A stretch of 64,000 nucleotides of DNA from Nostoc piscinale CENA21 (lineage in GTDB: Bacteria; Cyanobacteriota; Cyanobacteriia; Cyanobacteriales; Nostocaceae): positions 6,015,525 to 6,079,524 of the forward strand of contig NZ_CP012036.1 in the NCBI RefSeq assembly GCF_001298445.1, read 5' to 3'. The position numbers and the translations under genes are program-made. Under the pieces are notes generated by a model. It made no database searches. It saw nothing but the letters and a program-made list of their open reading frames with translations, and was not told the origin of the DNA. Below, piece by piece: positions 43,879 through 52,808 of this stretch (position 1 is the stretch's first letter; each line of letters begins with the position of its first letter).

Positions 43879-45064
43879 ATGACAAATTTTCTCCAGCCGC
43901 CAAGATTACGTATTGGTGAAGAAGATAGTGAAGAAGAAAGACGCGCCACTTGGCTGGAACTGTTTTATGATTTGGTGTTTGTGGTTGCAGTGTCGCAAGT
44001 AGCGCACAATCTCAAGGAAGATATTTCGCTGTCGGGGTTACTGGGATTTGTGGTTTTGTTTATCCCAATTTGGTGGTCATGGATTGGGACGACGTTCTAT
44101 GCTAACCGCTTTGATAGCGATGATGTGATTCATCGGTTGTTGGTTGGGGTACAAATGTTAACGGCGGCGGGGATGGCTGTGAATATTCATCATGGCTTGG
44201 GAGAAAGTTCGCCGGGTTTTGCTTTGGCTTATGCACTGGGTAGGGCTGTGCTGGTGGCGGAGTATGTGCGGGCGGGGATACATATTCCGTCGGCGCGTCC
44301 GTTAACAACTCGCTACGCCATTGGTTTTGCGATCGCATCTTTGATTTGGTTAAGTTCTGCTTTTGTTCCTGTTCCTTGGCGATTTGCACTTTGGGGCGTG
44401 GGAATTGCGATTGATTTTGGTACACCAATAACCGCACGGAAACATCAAATTGGTTTACTTCCTCACGCTTCTCATTTACCAGAACGTTTTGGATTGTTCA
44501 CAATTATTGTGTTGGGGGAAGCGATTATTGCGGTGGTTGAAGGTGTCTCACAACAAAAAATGGCAGGTGTTGACAGTAATTTCTGCGATTTTTGGGCTGA
44601 TGATTGCTTTTAGTTGGTGGTGGGTTTATTTTGACAATTTAGGCGGGACACCCATTGAAACTGCACGCACTCAAGGAAAAATAGGGACGGTTAACATCTG
44701 GCTTTATACCCATTTACCATTAGTAATTGGGATTGCGGCTACTGGTGTTGGTGTCGAAAAAATCTTGGTAAGTCCGCCAACATTAGCATTGCCAGATGCC
44801 CAAAGATGGTTGATTTGTGGTTCAGTAGCATTATGCTCTTTAGCTGTGGGTATTCTGCACCGCTATGGCGTGATTCGATATTGTAAGATTCGTTCGCTGT
44901 ATCGCTTGATTGGTGCGGCTGTGCTAATAGCGATCGCACTTTTTGGCAAAGGTTTATTACCAATTTTTGTTATCGCCTTAGTAGCTGTGGTTTCTGCTGT
45001 CCAAGTTATTCAAGATTTGTCTCAAAGTCGTCCGACAACTCGCTTGGCTGATCCTGAAATTTAA
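43879..45064 (+). pseudogene. ltrA: Low temperature requirement A (LtrA) family protein, one frameshift in A6
   Basis: As given, the first frame ends at 44613. Removal of one base from the A6 run at 44555-44560 joins it to the second frame and gives 394 residues (GVSQQKWQVLTVISAIFGLM across the joint). LtrA-family features are the N-terminal RRATWLELFYDLVFVVAVSQ, LPERFGLFTIIVLGEAIIAV before the joint, and FSWWWVYFDNLGG after it. About ten membrane segments are expected. The name comes from Listeria growth in the cold; the biochemical role is not established. ATG at 43879 is preferred over TTG at 43864. Confidence 0.85.
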
Positions 45065-45074
45065 GTTTCGGAAT

Positions 45075-45318
45075 ACATATCTTGCACCTAGTACAACAAG
45101 GCAAAAGTAAAAATAGTCATAACACAAGCTTTTTAGCAATTTTTTATGGTCTGTTTATTTACGCCAACCTGTACTAGCCCCGACGAATGGAATTCGCGGC
45201 TATAAAAACAAAGTCCGCCTATCGCGCTTGCGCTGCGCTTGGCGCACCACGCGGACTAATTCAAAACAGAAGTTTTATCTTTGAGGCGCGACTGAAATCG
45301 CTTGCTGCAAGCTATGTA
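45075..45318. mobile_element. Dispersed MITE-like element, family 1, interrupted copy
   Basis: Left end ACATATCTTGCACCTAGT and right end CTTGCTGCAAGCTATG are recognisable family ends. About 80 bases of unrelated AT-rich text (45093-45172) separate the left end from the CTAGCCCCGACGAATGGAAT block. The hairpin loop again holds the 30-base GCGC-rich insert (45221-45250), identical to the copy at 27551. The element fills most of the 324-base gap after ltrA. Confidence 0.7.
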
Positions 45319-45388
45319 TATATAGGTTTCTCAATTAATTTCATACTTCAGCCTTCATACTTCATATTTCACACTCCAGCCTTTTTTC

Positions 45389-45880
45389 CTAATCTGCGAT
45401 CGCCCAACGCACGTAAGGACGAAAGGCTGCTACAGTTTTGTAAGTAATTAGCTGTCCTGGTGCGTTGAGTTTTCGCAAATCTACACGGAAATATGCTTTT
45501 TTATTTTTAAACTGCACATTATAAAAAGGATATTCCTGTCCTTGGGTTTGACCAACACAGTTAGCATAATTACTGCGTAAAGGTGAAACAAACTCCACAA
45601 ACAGTTTATTTTTAGATGCGACTAATTGAGTTGTATCTGCAAAATCTCTAGTATCTGCAATGACAGTATGTTCTGCACCACCTTCATAGGGTAGCGTTAA
45701 CCACCACAAACCAACTGTCTGCGGACAACTTCCACTTGTGCGTTGCACTTTTAATTGTACATTGGGTTCAGCCAGTGGACTCTGTAAAGGTTGTGCTTGC
45801 GCTGTAGAAGCGCAAGAACCTGCTACTAATAATGGGCATAAAATCCCAGCTAAAATTGTCAAATCGGCAAATTTATTCAT
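45389..45880 (-). CDS. Secreted protein of unknown function
   Basis: 163 residues. The N-terminus is a signal peptide (ILAGILCPLLVAGSCASTAQ); a lipobox-like AGSC at about 20-23 could make it a lipoprotein, though signal peptidase I cleavage after AQA is also possible. The mature part is beta-rich with two cysteines (SGSCPQTVGLWW, SNYANCVGQTQ) that could form a disulfide, and ends FRPYVRWAIAD. No family is recognised; the pattern is that of small cyanobacterial extracytoplasmic proteins. Confidence 0.75.
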   Translation of the reverse strand: MNKFADLTILAGILCPLLVAGSCASTAQAQPLQSPLAEPNVQLKVQRTSGSCPQTVGLWWLTLPYEGGAEHTVIADTRDFADTTQLVASKNKLFVEFVSPLRSNYANCVGQTQGQEYPFYNVQFKNKKAYFRVDLRKLNAPGQLITYKTVAAFRPYVRWAIAD

Positions 45881-46062
45881 AATTTGAAATGTTTATTCCG
45901 CGCACTATTTCTTATAAATTGACTGTAAAACTGTAGCAAAAGTGCCTAATTAATTTTATTTATTGCTAACGTGTTGTCAGTTACAGTTACATCCTCAAAA
46001 ACAACGCCACAATATTGTTAATTACGAATTATAAATTACGCATTCATACTACCTGCTGTCTC

Positions 46063-47751
46063 ATGAAACCTCGAATCATTGTTTGTGGCTTAGGGCGTAC
46101 GGGATATAAAATCTTTCGTCTGCTGAGACAGCAGGGAGCATTGGTTGTTGGTATTCATCACAAACCAATTCCCGGCGAATGTTCATCAGATATTATTATT
46201 GGTAATTTACACGCGGCGGCGACTTTGATGGCGGCGGGAATTCATCAAGCACATACTTTAGTAATTACAGCTTCGGAAGACACCTTAAATTTATCAATTA
46301 TGATGCAAGCGCGAGTGTTGAATCCGCGCATTCGTATTATCAACCGTTTTTATAATACAAACTTGGGTGAAAGACTGGATCAAACCCTCCCAGAACATTT
46401 AAGTATGAGTGTTGTGGGATTAGCCGCACCATTATTTACCTTTGCGGCTTTAGGAAATCAAGCTATAGGACAAATTAAATTATTTGACCACACTTGGCCT
46501 GTTCAAGAAGAATATATTGATGAAAATCATCCTTGGTTGGGGCGGAATTTAAGTGATTTGTGGGAAGAACCCGCAAGAATATTAATTTATTACCTACCCG
46601 TACAAGGAGAGATGAATTTAATTGATGCAGTGCTATCGGGAAAAGAATTACAAGTAGGCGATCGCATAATTGTCGCAACTCAACCGCGCATTCGTTCTAC
46701 CCGCAGATCGTTAATTAAAAAAGTCTTAAAAGTTTGCACCAGTCTGCGTCAGTTTCAGCAACATGGACAATCAATTGTCGTTGGTGCGCTAGTGTTAATA
46801 GCAATTATAGCAATTGCCACACTCACATATATGTCTACAGAATTGAGTTTATCTGTAGTCGATGCCTTGTATTTTTCTGTGGGGATGATTACTGGCGCAG
46901 GCGGTAATGATAAAGTTGTTGAAAATGCGCCCAACAGCGTCAAATTATTCACCATTGTAATTATGCTGATTGGTGCAGTGGTGATTGGTATTTGGTATGC
47001 GATGCTCACTGATTTTGTGTTAGGTAGCCGCTTTAAACAATTTTGGGACGCAGCCAGAATTCCCCAACGCCATCATTATATTGTCTGCGGTTTAAGTGGT
47101 ATTGGCAGCAAAATTGTCCAGCAACTTCATACCAGTGGCTATGAAGTCATTGTGATTGAAACTGACTCAAATAATAAATATGTCAACTCGGTGCGGCGGT
47201 TAGGAATTCCAGTAATTCAAGGTGATGCAAGTTTCCGCACCATTTTACAAACCAGTAACGTAACTGCGGCGGCGGCGGTATTAGCTGTCACTAACAACGA
47301 TGCAACTAACTTAGAAATTGCCCTTAAAACCAAAGGTTTAGCCCCAAAAATTCCTGTAATTGTCCATTATGCTGACCCCGATTTTGCTAGGATGGCGCAA
47401 CAAGTCTTTGATTTTGAAGCCGTTCTCAGTCCCGCAGAACTAGCCGCGCCAGCCTTTGCCGCCGCTGCTTTAGGGGGACGCATTCTCGGTAATGGCATCA
47501 CCGCCGATAAATTATGGGTAGCCTTTGCCACATTAATTACAGCATCACATCCTTTTTGCGGTCAATTGGTTAAAGAAATTGCCATATCTGCTGACTTTGT
47601 ACCGTTATATGTAGAAAGCAACAGTCAACGTATCCAAGGTTGGGAATTACTCACAACACAACTAGACGAGGGAGATATTCTATATTTAACAATGCCAGCA
47701 AATCGTTTATATCAACTATGGCGGGAAGATAGAGTATCGCAGACAAGTTAA
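46063..47751 (+). CDS. RCK-pore-RCK ion channel or transporter
   Basis: 562 residues from ATG at 46063 (MKPRIIVCGLGRTGYKIFRL). Two TrkA-N/RCK NAD-binding domains flank a two-helix pore unit. The first has GLGRTG at 9-14. The membrane part (about 237-320) contains ALYFSVGMITGAGGND, where a potassium channel would have T-x-G-Y-G. The second has VCGLSGIGSKI near 340, then a TrkA-C-like region (ISADFVPLYVESNSQRIQGW). The missing Tyr in the filter makes K+ selectivity uncertain. Gating by nucleotide or ligand is expected from the RCK domains. Which ion passes is unknown. Confidence 0.83.
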   Translation: MKPRIIVCGLGRTGYKIFRLLRQQGALVVGIHHKPIPGECSSDIIIGNLHAAATLMAAGIHQAHTLVITASEDTLNLSIMMQARVLNPRIRIINRFYNTNLGERLDQTLPEHLSMSVVGLAAPLFTFAALGNQAIGQIKLFDHTWPVQEEYIDENHPWLGRNLSDLWEEPARILIYYLPVQGEMNLIDAVLSGKELQVGDRIIVATQPRIRSTRRSLIKKVLKVCTSLRQFQQHGQSIVVGALVLIAIIAIATLTYMSTELSLSVVDALYFSVGMITGAGGNDKVVENAPNSVKLFTIVIMLIGAVVIGIWYAMLTDFVLGSRFKQFWDAARIPQRHHYIVCGLSGIGSKIVQQLHTSGYEVIVIETDSNNKYVNSVRRLGIPVIQGDASFRTILQTSNVTAAAAVLAVTNNDATNLEIALKTKGLAPKIPVIVHYADPDFARMAQQVFDFEAVLSPAELAAPAFAAAALGGRILGNGITADKLWVAFATLITASHPFCGQLVKEIAISADFVPLYVESNSQRIQGWELLTTQLDEGDILYLTMPANRLYQLWREDRVSQTS

Positions 47752-47784
47752 GAAAATAAAGGGTGTATAGGTGTAGGAGTTGAA

Positions 47785-47970
47785 GAAATGCGATCGCTCA
47801 CATTGTGATTGTGGCGGTAAAAATATGAAATGCGATCGCTCACATTATGATTGTGATGCTTGAAAGATGAAATGCGATCACTCACATTGTGATTGTGGCG
47901 GTAAAAATATGAATTGCGATCGCTCACATTGTGATTGTGATGCTTGAAAGATGAAATGCGATCGCTCTTA
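47785..47970. repeat. Tandem repeat, 42-base units carrying HIP1
   Basis: Four complete 42-base units start at 47785, 47827, 47869 and 47911, and a fifth breaks off at 47953. Two variants alternate: one ends GTGGCGGTAAAAATAT and the other ends GTGATGCTTGAAAGAT, so the higher-order period is 84 bases. Each unit opens GAAATGCGATCGCTCACATT and holds a HIP1 site (one mutated to GCGATCAC) plus the near-palindrome TCACATTGTGATTGTGA. The 89-codon minus-strand ORF here is a by-product of the period. Confidence 0.9.
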
Positions 47971-47997
47971 TTAAACCTTAGACCCCAGTCCCCAAAC

Positions 47998-48300
47998 CCT
48001 AACGATTTAGTATTCAAAAACCAATCAAATCAACGAATGACCTTAAAAGTGCTGGATAACATCTGGAGAGGAAATCAAGTCAGAGGATATCTTTACAAAG
48101 GTGTGGTTACAGAACTAGCCGAAAATGGCTTAGTCCCATACTTAAAGCTTTACAGCACTAGACATACCTTCGCCACTTGGGCAATCACGTCAGGGGCATC
48201 GCCTGAAAAAGTGGCGTATTGGCTTGGTGATGACGTGAGAACAGTATTGGCTTACTACTGTCACCCAAACGTAACTAAAACTGAATGCCCAGATTTTTAA
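47998..48300 (+). pseudogene. Tyrosine recombinase (integrase) C-terminal fragment
   Basis: About 100 residues match the end of a phage-type integrase: NDLVFKNQSNQRMTLKVLDN, then YSTRHTFATWAITSGASPEK with the box II Arg-His, then VAYWLGDDVRTVLAYYCHPN with the catalytic Tyr region. The N-terminal domains and first catalytic Arg are absent; upstream sequence is the 42-base repeat array, and an ATG at 47944 lies within it. This is a dead remnant of an integrated element. No tRNA or attachment repeat is seen nearby. Confidence 0.78.
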
Positions 48301-48342
48301 TGCTACTCAACTGCTACTCAAAAAAACGCTGGAAATCGCTGT

Positions 48343-49227
48343 TTATAAGTTAGGTGGTAATTCCAGAGGAATTGTCCCTAATAAACCCTTGCGATAATCT
48401 GTGAAAATTTGTCTCGCCGCACGTTCCACATCACCGTTGTAACGACGTTCTGCCAAAGCTTCTAGGTATGATTCTCCTGTGTAGGTAGACGAGTCGAGTT
48501 CGTAGCGTAACTTGAACGGGGATTCTGGTAATAAATGATTTGCTGTTATATGAATTTCATTCAGAAAATCTATGAAGGCTGATGCGACGAGTTGATTATC
48601 ATAAGATGCTTGTCCAATATCGTCACAAATTGCCAGTTTCAAAGCTGCGGCTTGATTTTCTAAACGGGAAGGAATCACACCAGGAGCATCAAGTAATTCT
48701 AATTGATCAGATATACGTACCCAGCGTAAGTTACGTGTGACACCTGGACGCGCCGCACTTTCCACTACACGTCGTCCCAAAAGACGGTTAATTAAGGCTG
48801 ATTTACCAACGTTAGGAAAACCAATCACCACAGCCCGGACAGGACGAGGTAACATACCGCGATCGCGTCTGCGTTGATTCAGTTCCACACCCGCAGCTTG
48901 GGCGGCTTTAGCTACAGCCGTCACACCTTGACCATGTTGAGCATTGGTAAAATAAGGCACTTCTCCTTGACTTTTAAACCAATCTGTCCATAGCGATCGC
49001 ACTTGGGGCGTAATCATATCTAAGCGGTTCAATACCAAAATCCGCGTTTTGCTTCCCACCCATTCACTGATTTGCGGGTGGTGTGTCGCTAAAGGAATCC
49101 TCGCATCGCGGACTTCTAACACCACATCTACCAGCTTTAGCTGTTCTTTGAGATTCTTTTCTGCCTTAGCAATATGACCCGGATACCATTGGATCAAGTT
49201 TAATTTGTAGTTGTTTGTGAGAGACAT
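48343..49227 (-). CDS. ylqF: Ribosome biogenesis GTPase YlqF/RbgA
   Basis: 294 residues from the ATG at 49227 (MSLTNNYKLNLIQWYPGHIA). GTPase motifs come in circularly permuted order: G4 LNRLDMI near 70, then G1 GFPNVGKSALINRLL near 137, then G3 DAPG near 180. The opening IQWYPGHIAKAEKNL is the RbgA/YlqF signature. It assists late assembly of the 50S subunit. The ORF could open 14 codons earlier, but that leader is Pro/Ser-rich and derived from repeats. Confidence 0.93.
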   Translation of the reverse strand: MSLTNNYKLNLIQWYPGHIAKAEKNLKEQLKLVDVVLEVRDARIPLATHHPQISEWVGSKTRILVLNRLDMITPQVRSLWTDWFKSQGEVPYFTNAQHGQGVTAVAKAAQAAGVELNQRRRDRGMLPRPVRAVVIGFPNVGKSALINRLLGRRVVESAARPGVTRNLRWVRISDQLELLDAPGVIPSRLENQAAALKLAICDDIGQASYDNQLVASAFIDFLNEIHITANHLLPESPFKLRYELDSSTYTGESYLEALAERRYNGDVERAARQIFTDYRKGLLGTIPLELPPNL

Positions 49228-49302
49228 ATTTTTGTAGGGAGTGGGGAGTGGGGAAGACAAGGGAGACAAGGGAGATAAAAACCAATGACAGAGGACAAAT
49301 GA

Positions 49303-49689
49303 CTAATGACTATTGACTTCCTTAGCTTCATGCAGAATTAGGCGATTACCTTCAGGATCGTAAGCATAGATTTCTCGTCCGTGGGAAGCGATGGAGATTT
49401 CGCCGGGTGGAGGATAGCCTAAATTGGTGAGATGAGCGATCGCAACTTCTAAATTACTCACCTCAAAGCACAAACTTATTTTACTTTTAGTTGAGTGGGT
49501 AAATTCTGACTCATGACTCTGTTGGGGTTGAAAAATTCCCAAACGTAAACTTGTTAGTTGAAACTCTGCATAAACATTGGGAATCACATTACTCGGTTTT
49601 TCACTTAACAATTGTGTATAGAAATTTACTACTTCTTCTAAATTAACTGTGGCGATCGCCACAAGAACTTCAGTATATCGCAAAACCAT
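49303..49689 (-). CDS. VOC (glyoxalase/bleomycin resistance) family protein
   Basis: 128 residues forming one VOC unit pair: VLVAIATVNLEEVVNFYTQL at the start and LEVAIAHLTNLGYPPPGEIS in the second half, ending with GREIYAYDPEGNRLILHEA, where Glu near the end is a usual metal ligand. Members are metal-dependent isomerases, dioxygenases or binding proteins; this one cannot be placed further. It stands about 75 bases upstream of ylqF on the same strand. Confidence 0.85.
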   Translation of the reverse strand: MVLRYTEVLVAIATVNLEEVVNFYTQLLSEKPSNVIPNVYAEFQLTSLRLGIFQPQQSHESEFTHSTKSKISLCFEVSNLEVAIAHLTNLGYPPPGEISIASHGREIYAYDPEGNRLILHEAKEVNSH

Positions 49690-49817
49690 GACTATTATAT
49701 TTTTCAGACTGTGGTTAATTCATCCCACTTCTATCAGATGTTGCAATCTATAAATTCTGTAGAGACATTGTATACAACATCTCTACAACAGTATTTTCTG
49801 CTTGCTTAGTTCAACAT

Positions 49818-50753
49818 TTAAAACATTGCAGACTTAGCTTGAGCAATCGCATTTAGCCAGGGTTTGATATCATTGCCATCCGTGTGCATATTCCATCGCT
49901 TACCAGTACGTTTGAAGGGATAAACATTGTTTTCTACAGCCCAAATTAAATCATCTAAATGTTTAATAAAATTTTCACCATGTTCTACAGGATGAATTGC
50001 CCAAGTCCCAGCCGTCATTGACCAACGTTCAAAACCTTTGACTTTAAAAGTATGCGTAATTGAATTTTCTAATGGCTCTTTGATATCCTTTTGGACTAGT
50101 GGTAAAACTTGCTTTTCTAATCGCTGGCGGTCTAAGAGAAAATATCTTGTAGAAACATTACCTGCTTTATTCCACAACTTTTTAGGTTTAGATTTTGCTG
50201 GACGACCAGTTAATTTTTCGAGAAAACTTTTGGCTTGTGGTGGCCCACCTTCGCAAGTAGCAATTACAACTGATGGATTTGCCTGCAACATTTCAATCCC
50301 TTCATCTATCCAAGATTTTCTGGTTACATCTCGGTAAAATAATACATCAGAATCAACATGCAGAATATAATCACCAGTACACTGTTCTAAGGCAAACAGA
50401 TATTGATAAATTGGCGCTCCATCAAAATCTTTAACATCTATATCATCACGCCCAAAATACTTTTTTAAGACTGACTTTTGCAGTTCTTCATCCCAAGGTA
50501 TTTCATCTACTCGATCAATGATTCCTTCAGTTTGCAGCTGCACTAATTTCGTTCTTAATTCGTCTATTTTTCCTGTCTGACGTTCTAGGTATTTACCAGA
50601 TGGCTTACCCGGATCTAATGCTACCAGCTTTTCGGAGAATGGATAATCTAGAGAACGCATCATACTCCGAAGTATTTTATCGATGAATGGGGTATCAACA
50701 ATGCACGCATTTACAGTAAAGCTAACTTTCGGCTTTTGACCAAGCGTGTTCAT
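49818..50753 (-). CDS. Glycosyltransferase-like protein (GT-A fold)
   Basis: 311 residues, soluble. The central CTGDYILHVDSDVLFYRD (about 130-147) has the DxD motif of GT-A nucleotide-sugar transferases. The N-terminus KVSFTVNACIVDTPFIDKIL resembles the first Rossmann strand. The C-terminal part (WSMTAGTWAIHPVEHGENF) is unassigned. Donor and acceptor are unknown. It is a lone gene flanked by AT-rich spacers. Confidence 0.72.
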   Translation of the reverse strand: MNTLGQKPKVSFTVNACIVDTPFIDKILRSMMRSLDYPFSEKLVALDPGKPSGKYLERQTGKIDELRTKLVQLQTEGIIDRVDEIPWDEELQKSVLKKYFGRDDIDVKDFDGAPIYQYLFALEQCTGDYILHVDSDVLFYRDVTRKSWIDEGIEMLQANPSVVIATCEGGPPQAKSFLEKLTGRPAKSKPKKLWNKAGNVSTRYFLLDRQRLEKQVLPLVQKDIKEPLENSITHTFKVKGFERWSMTAGTWAIHPVEHGENFIKHLDDLIWAVENNVYPFKRTGKRWNMHTDGNDIKPWLNAIAQAKSAMF

Positions 50754-50825
50754 ATTTAAATATCCTAGGTTTTGATGGCAGAATTACGTAAAAATCAAGT
50801 AAGAGGTGTGATTTTTTAGAGCATA

Positions 50826-51665
50826 TCACGCTGTAATTATTCTCTGCCATCCGGTATAAACATTAAAGCGATTTTCCCGTAAAAATCCTACTAAAGTAAT
50901 ACCAAATTCTTCTGCAACAGAAACAGCCAAGCTGCTAGGTGCAGAAACAGAACAAACAAGTGGAATTCCTGCAACTACAGATTTTTGCAAAATCTCAAAA
51001 CTAGAACGTCCACTCACCATGACAATATGACGATTAAAAGGTAAATCACCACTCAGCAAAGCGTTACCAATCAACTTATCTAAAGCATTGTGACGACCAA
51101 CATCTTCTTGTAAGTTCCCAATTTTGCCTTCAGCATCAAATACTGCTGCTGCGTGTAACCCTCCAGTTGCTGAGAAAATACCCTGATGCGATCGCAACTG
51201 ATCAGATAAGCTGTAAATAACCTCAGATTTGACTGCTAAATCAGAAGTAATTTTTGCGTAACCCCGTAAACGTAAAGCCTCAATACTCGCTTTACCACAA
51301 ACTCCACAGGCACTATTAATATAAAAGTGACGTTCTAAAGGCTGTAAATTTGGATTTAACCCTGGCTGTAACTGCACATTAATAATGTTATAACGCTGCT
51401 CACCATCTATAGATTCATCTGTGCAGTAACTCATCCTGTGAATATCTTGTTTACTGTTAATTACACCTTCACTAAACAGAAACCCCGCCGCTAATTCAAA
51501 ATCTGCGCCTGGGGTTCGCATAGTAATAGCTACTGTGCGCGATGGAGATGTCAACCGAATTTCTAAAGGTTCTTCTGTGGTGAGTTGGTCTTGTCGCAGG
51601 CGTTTTGTGCCATTTTCGACTACCCAAACTTGCGTTTTAGTTTTGCTTTTAGCCGGATCAATCAA
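50826..51665 (-). CDS. fdhD: Formate dehydrogenase accessory sulfurtransferase FdhD
   Basis: 279 residues. FdhD transfers sulfur from a cysteine desulfurase to the molybdenum cofactor of formate dehydrogenase-like enzymes. Blocks seen are INSACGVCGKASIEALRL (the CxxC sulfur relay, about 119-136), TGGLHAAAVFD, EDVGRHNALDKLIG and VSGRSSFEILQKS. Length is standard. No molybdoenzyme gene lies next to it in the window, so its client must be elsewhere. An apparent ATG at 51665 is the only good start. Confidence 0.94.
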   Translation of the reverse strand: MIDPAKSKTKTQVWVVENGTKRLRQDQLTTEEPLEIRLTSPSRTVAITMRTPGADFELAAGFLFSEGVINSKQDIHRMSYCTDESIDGEQRYNIINVQLQPGLNPNLQPLERHFYINSACGVCGKASIEALRLRGYAKITSDLAVKSEVIYSLSDQLRSHQGIFSATGGLHAAAVFDAEGKIGNLQEDVGRHNALDKLIGNALLSGDLPFNRHIVMVSGRSSFEILQKSVVAGIPLVCSVSAPSSLAVSVAEEFGITLVGFLRENRFNVYTGWQRIITA

Positions 51666-51695
51666 GGGTGTGATCGCTCAACATTATTAATAATT

Positions 51696-52427
51696 TTATA
51701 TAACATTGGGGTCAATATTTAACTCTCGCAACTTAGCGGCTAGACGTTCTGCACGTTGCTTTTCTTGTTCTGCACGTTGCTTTTCCTGTTCTGCACGCTG
51801 TTTTTCTTCATCTGCGCGTTGTTTTTCTTGCTGTGCCAATTCTTCTGGTGTCGGCAATAACTCACCTTGTGCTGTAAAATAGCGCAATTGATTGTCTTGC
51901 ACACCTAAATATAATTCTAACTGCTGACTCCATAACCAACCTTGAGAATTTGGTTCTATTGGTTGGTATTGGGCATAAACTAACTGAAACCCTGCAAATT
52001 CTAAATTGTTTGGGTCAAACCAAAAATATTCCGGTGTGCGAAAAGTATCTTGGTAGATTTGTTTTTTTAAGCCTTTATCTGTGGCTTTTGTAGAAGGTGA
52101 AAGTAACTCGACAATAATATTAGGATATTTACCGTCTTCTTGCCAAATTACCCAACTTTTGCGAGGTCTTCTTTCGCATCCCCGCACTACAAAAAAATCA
52201 GGGCCACGAAATTCTTCTGATTTAAGTTGACGTTGACTGTAATATATTGTCAGATTTCCCGCCGCATAAAAGTCATTGCGGTTTTGCCACCACAATTCTA
52301 AACACTGTAGTAACAAAATAATTTGGCGTAGATGTAAATCGCTTTCCAATGGTGGTTCGTCACTTTCGATATCTCCTGGTGGAAATATTATATCTGTGGC
52401 TGGCGGCAAATCTTGGGCAACTGACAT
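51696..52427 (-). CDS. Uma2/DUF820 family protein with heptad coiled-coil tail
   Basis: 243 residues. The core carries RGPDFFVVRGCERRPRKSWV, then YPNIIVELLSPSTKATD (E in VELLSP, K following) and FRTPEYFWFDPNNLEF. The tail is a near-perfect EKQRAEQ heptad repeat (EEKQRAEQEKQRAEQEKQRA), then AAKLRELNIDPNVI. The same closing motif, REMGIDPEQI, ends the Uma2 gene at 17829, so the tail is a shared module probably used for dimerisation. Function unknown. Confidence 0.87.
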   Translation of the reverse strand: MSVAQDLPPATDIIFPPGDIESDEPPLESDLHLRQIILLLQCLELWWQNRNDFYAAGNLTIYYSQRQLKSEEFRGPDFFVVRGCERRPRKSWVIWQEDGKYPNIIVELLSPSTKATDKGLKKQIYQDTFRTPEYFWFDPNNLEFAGFQLVYAQYQPIEPNSQGWLWSQQLELYLGVQDNQLRYFTAQGELLPTPEELAQQEKQRADEEKQRAEQEKQRAEQEKQRAERLAAKLRELNIDPNVI

Positions 52428-52808
52428 GACTTTCTTGGGGCTAGAGTTGAGTCAACTGGTTATAGATTACAGATGTCATTACTATCATAATCTGGTTGAA
52501 TCTTGAAAATACTGAGTAGCGATCGCATTTTAACTGCCAACACTACCAGAGCGATCGCACACTTGCAACTTTGATAAATTCTTTAAAATGCCAAGCTAAC
52601 CCGATATCTGCCATATTATTTTTTTAAACTAGTATTAGCAATACTATAAAAGTCTGATTGATTCACAAATGCAATTACAAGAGATACAGCAGATTTCCAG
52701 TTAGTTAAGTACACAATTGAGTGATTAACGCTAGGCTGAGAGCCTATTCTGATTCCTGAATTCTGCTATAAGTATTTATCTCTAAATTGCCTACGAGGTA
52801 ATCTTAAA
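52428..52808. other. Gap between the divergent Uma2 and queD genes
   Basis: Two HIP1 sites lie near 52519 and 52551. The rest is AT-rich. The leader of queD (52700-52808) was read for a preQ1-type riboswitch, but no convincing fold was found by eye. Confidence 0.4.

Noticed and set aside
47748..48017. Minus-strand ORF of 89 codons rich in HNHNVSDRIS
   Set aside because: Translation of the HIP1 tandem array; period 42 keeps it open. No independent coding evidence.
48300..48342. tRNA attachment site next to the integrase fragment
   Set aside because: No tRNA cloverleaf or its 3' end is visible within several hundred bases of the fragment.
52700..52808. preQ1 riboswitch in front of queD
   Set aside because: No recognisable small pseudoknot with the expected A-rich tail was found by eye in the leader.
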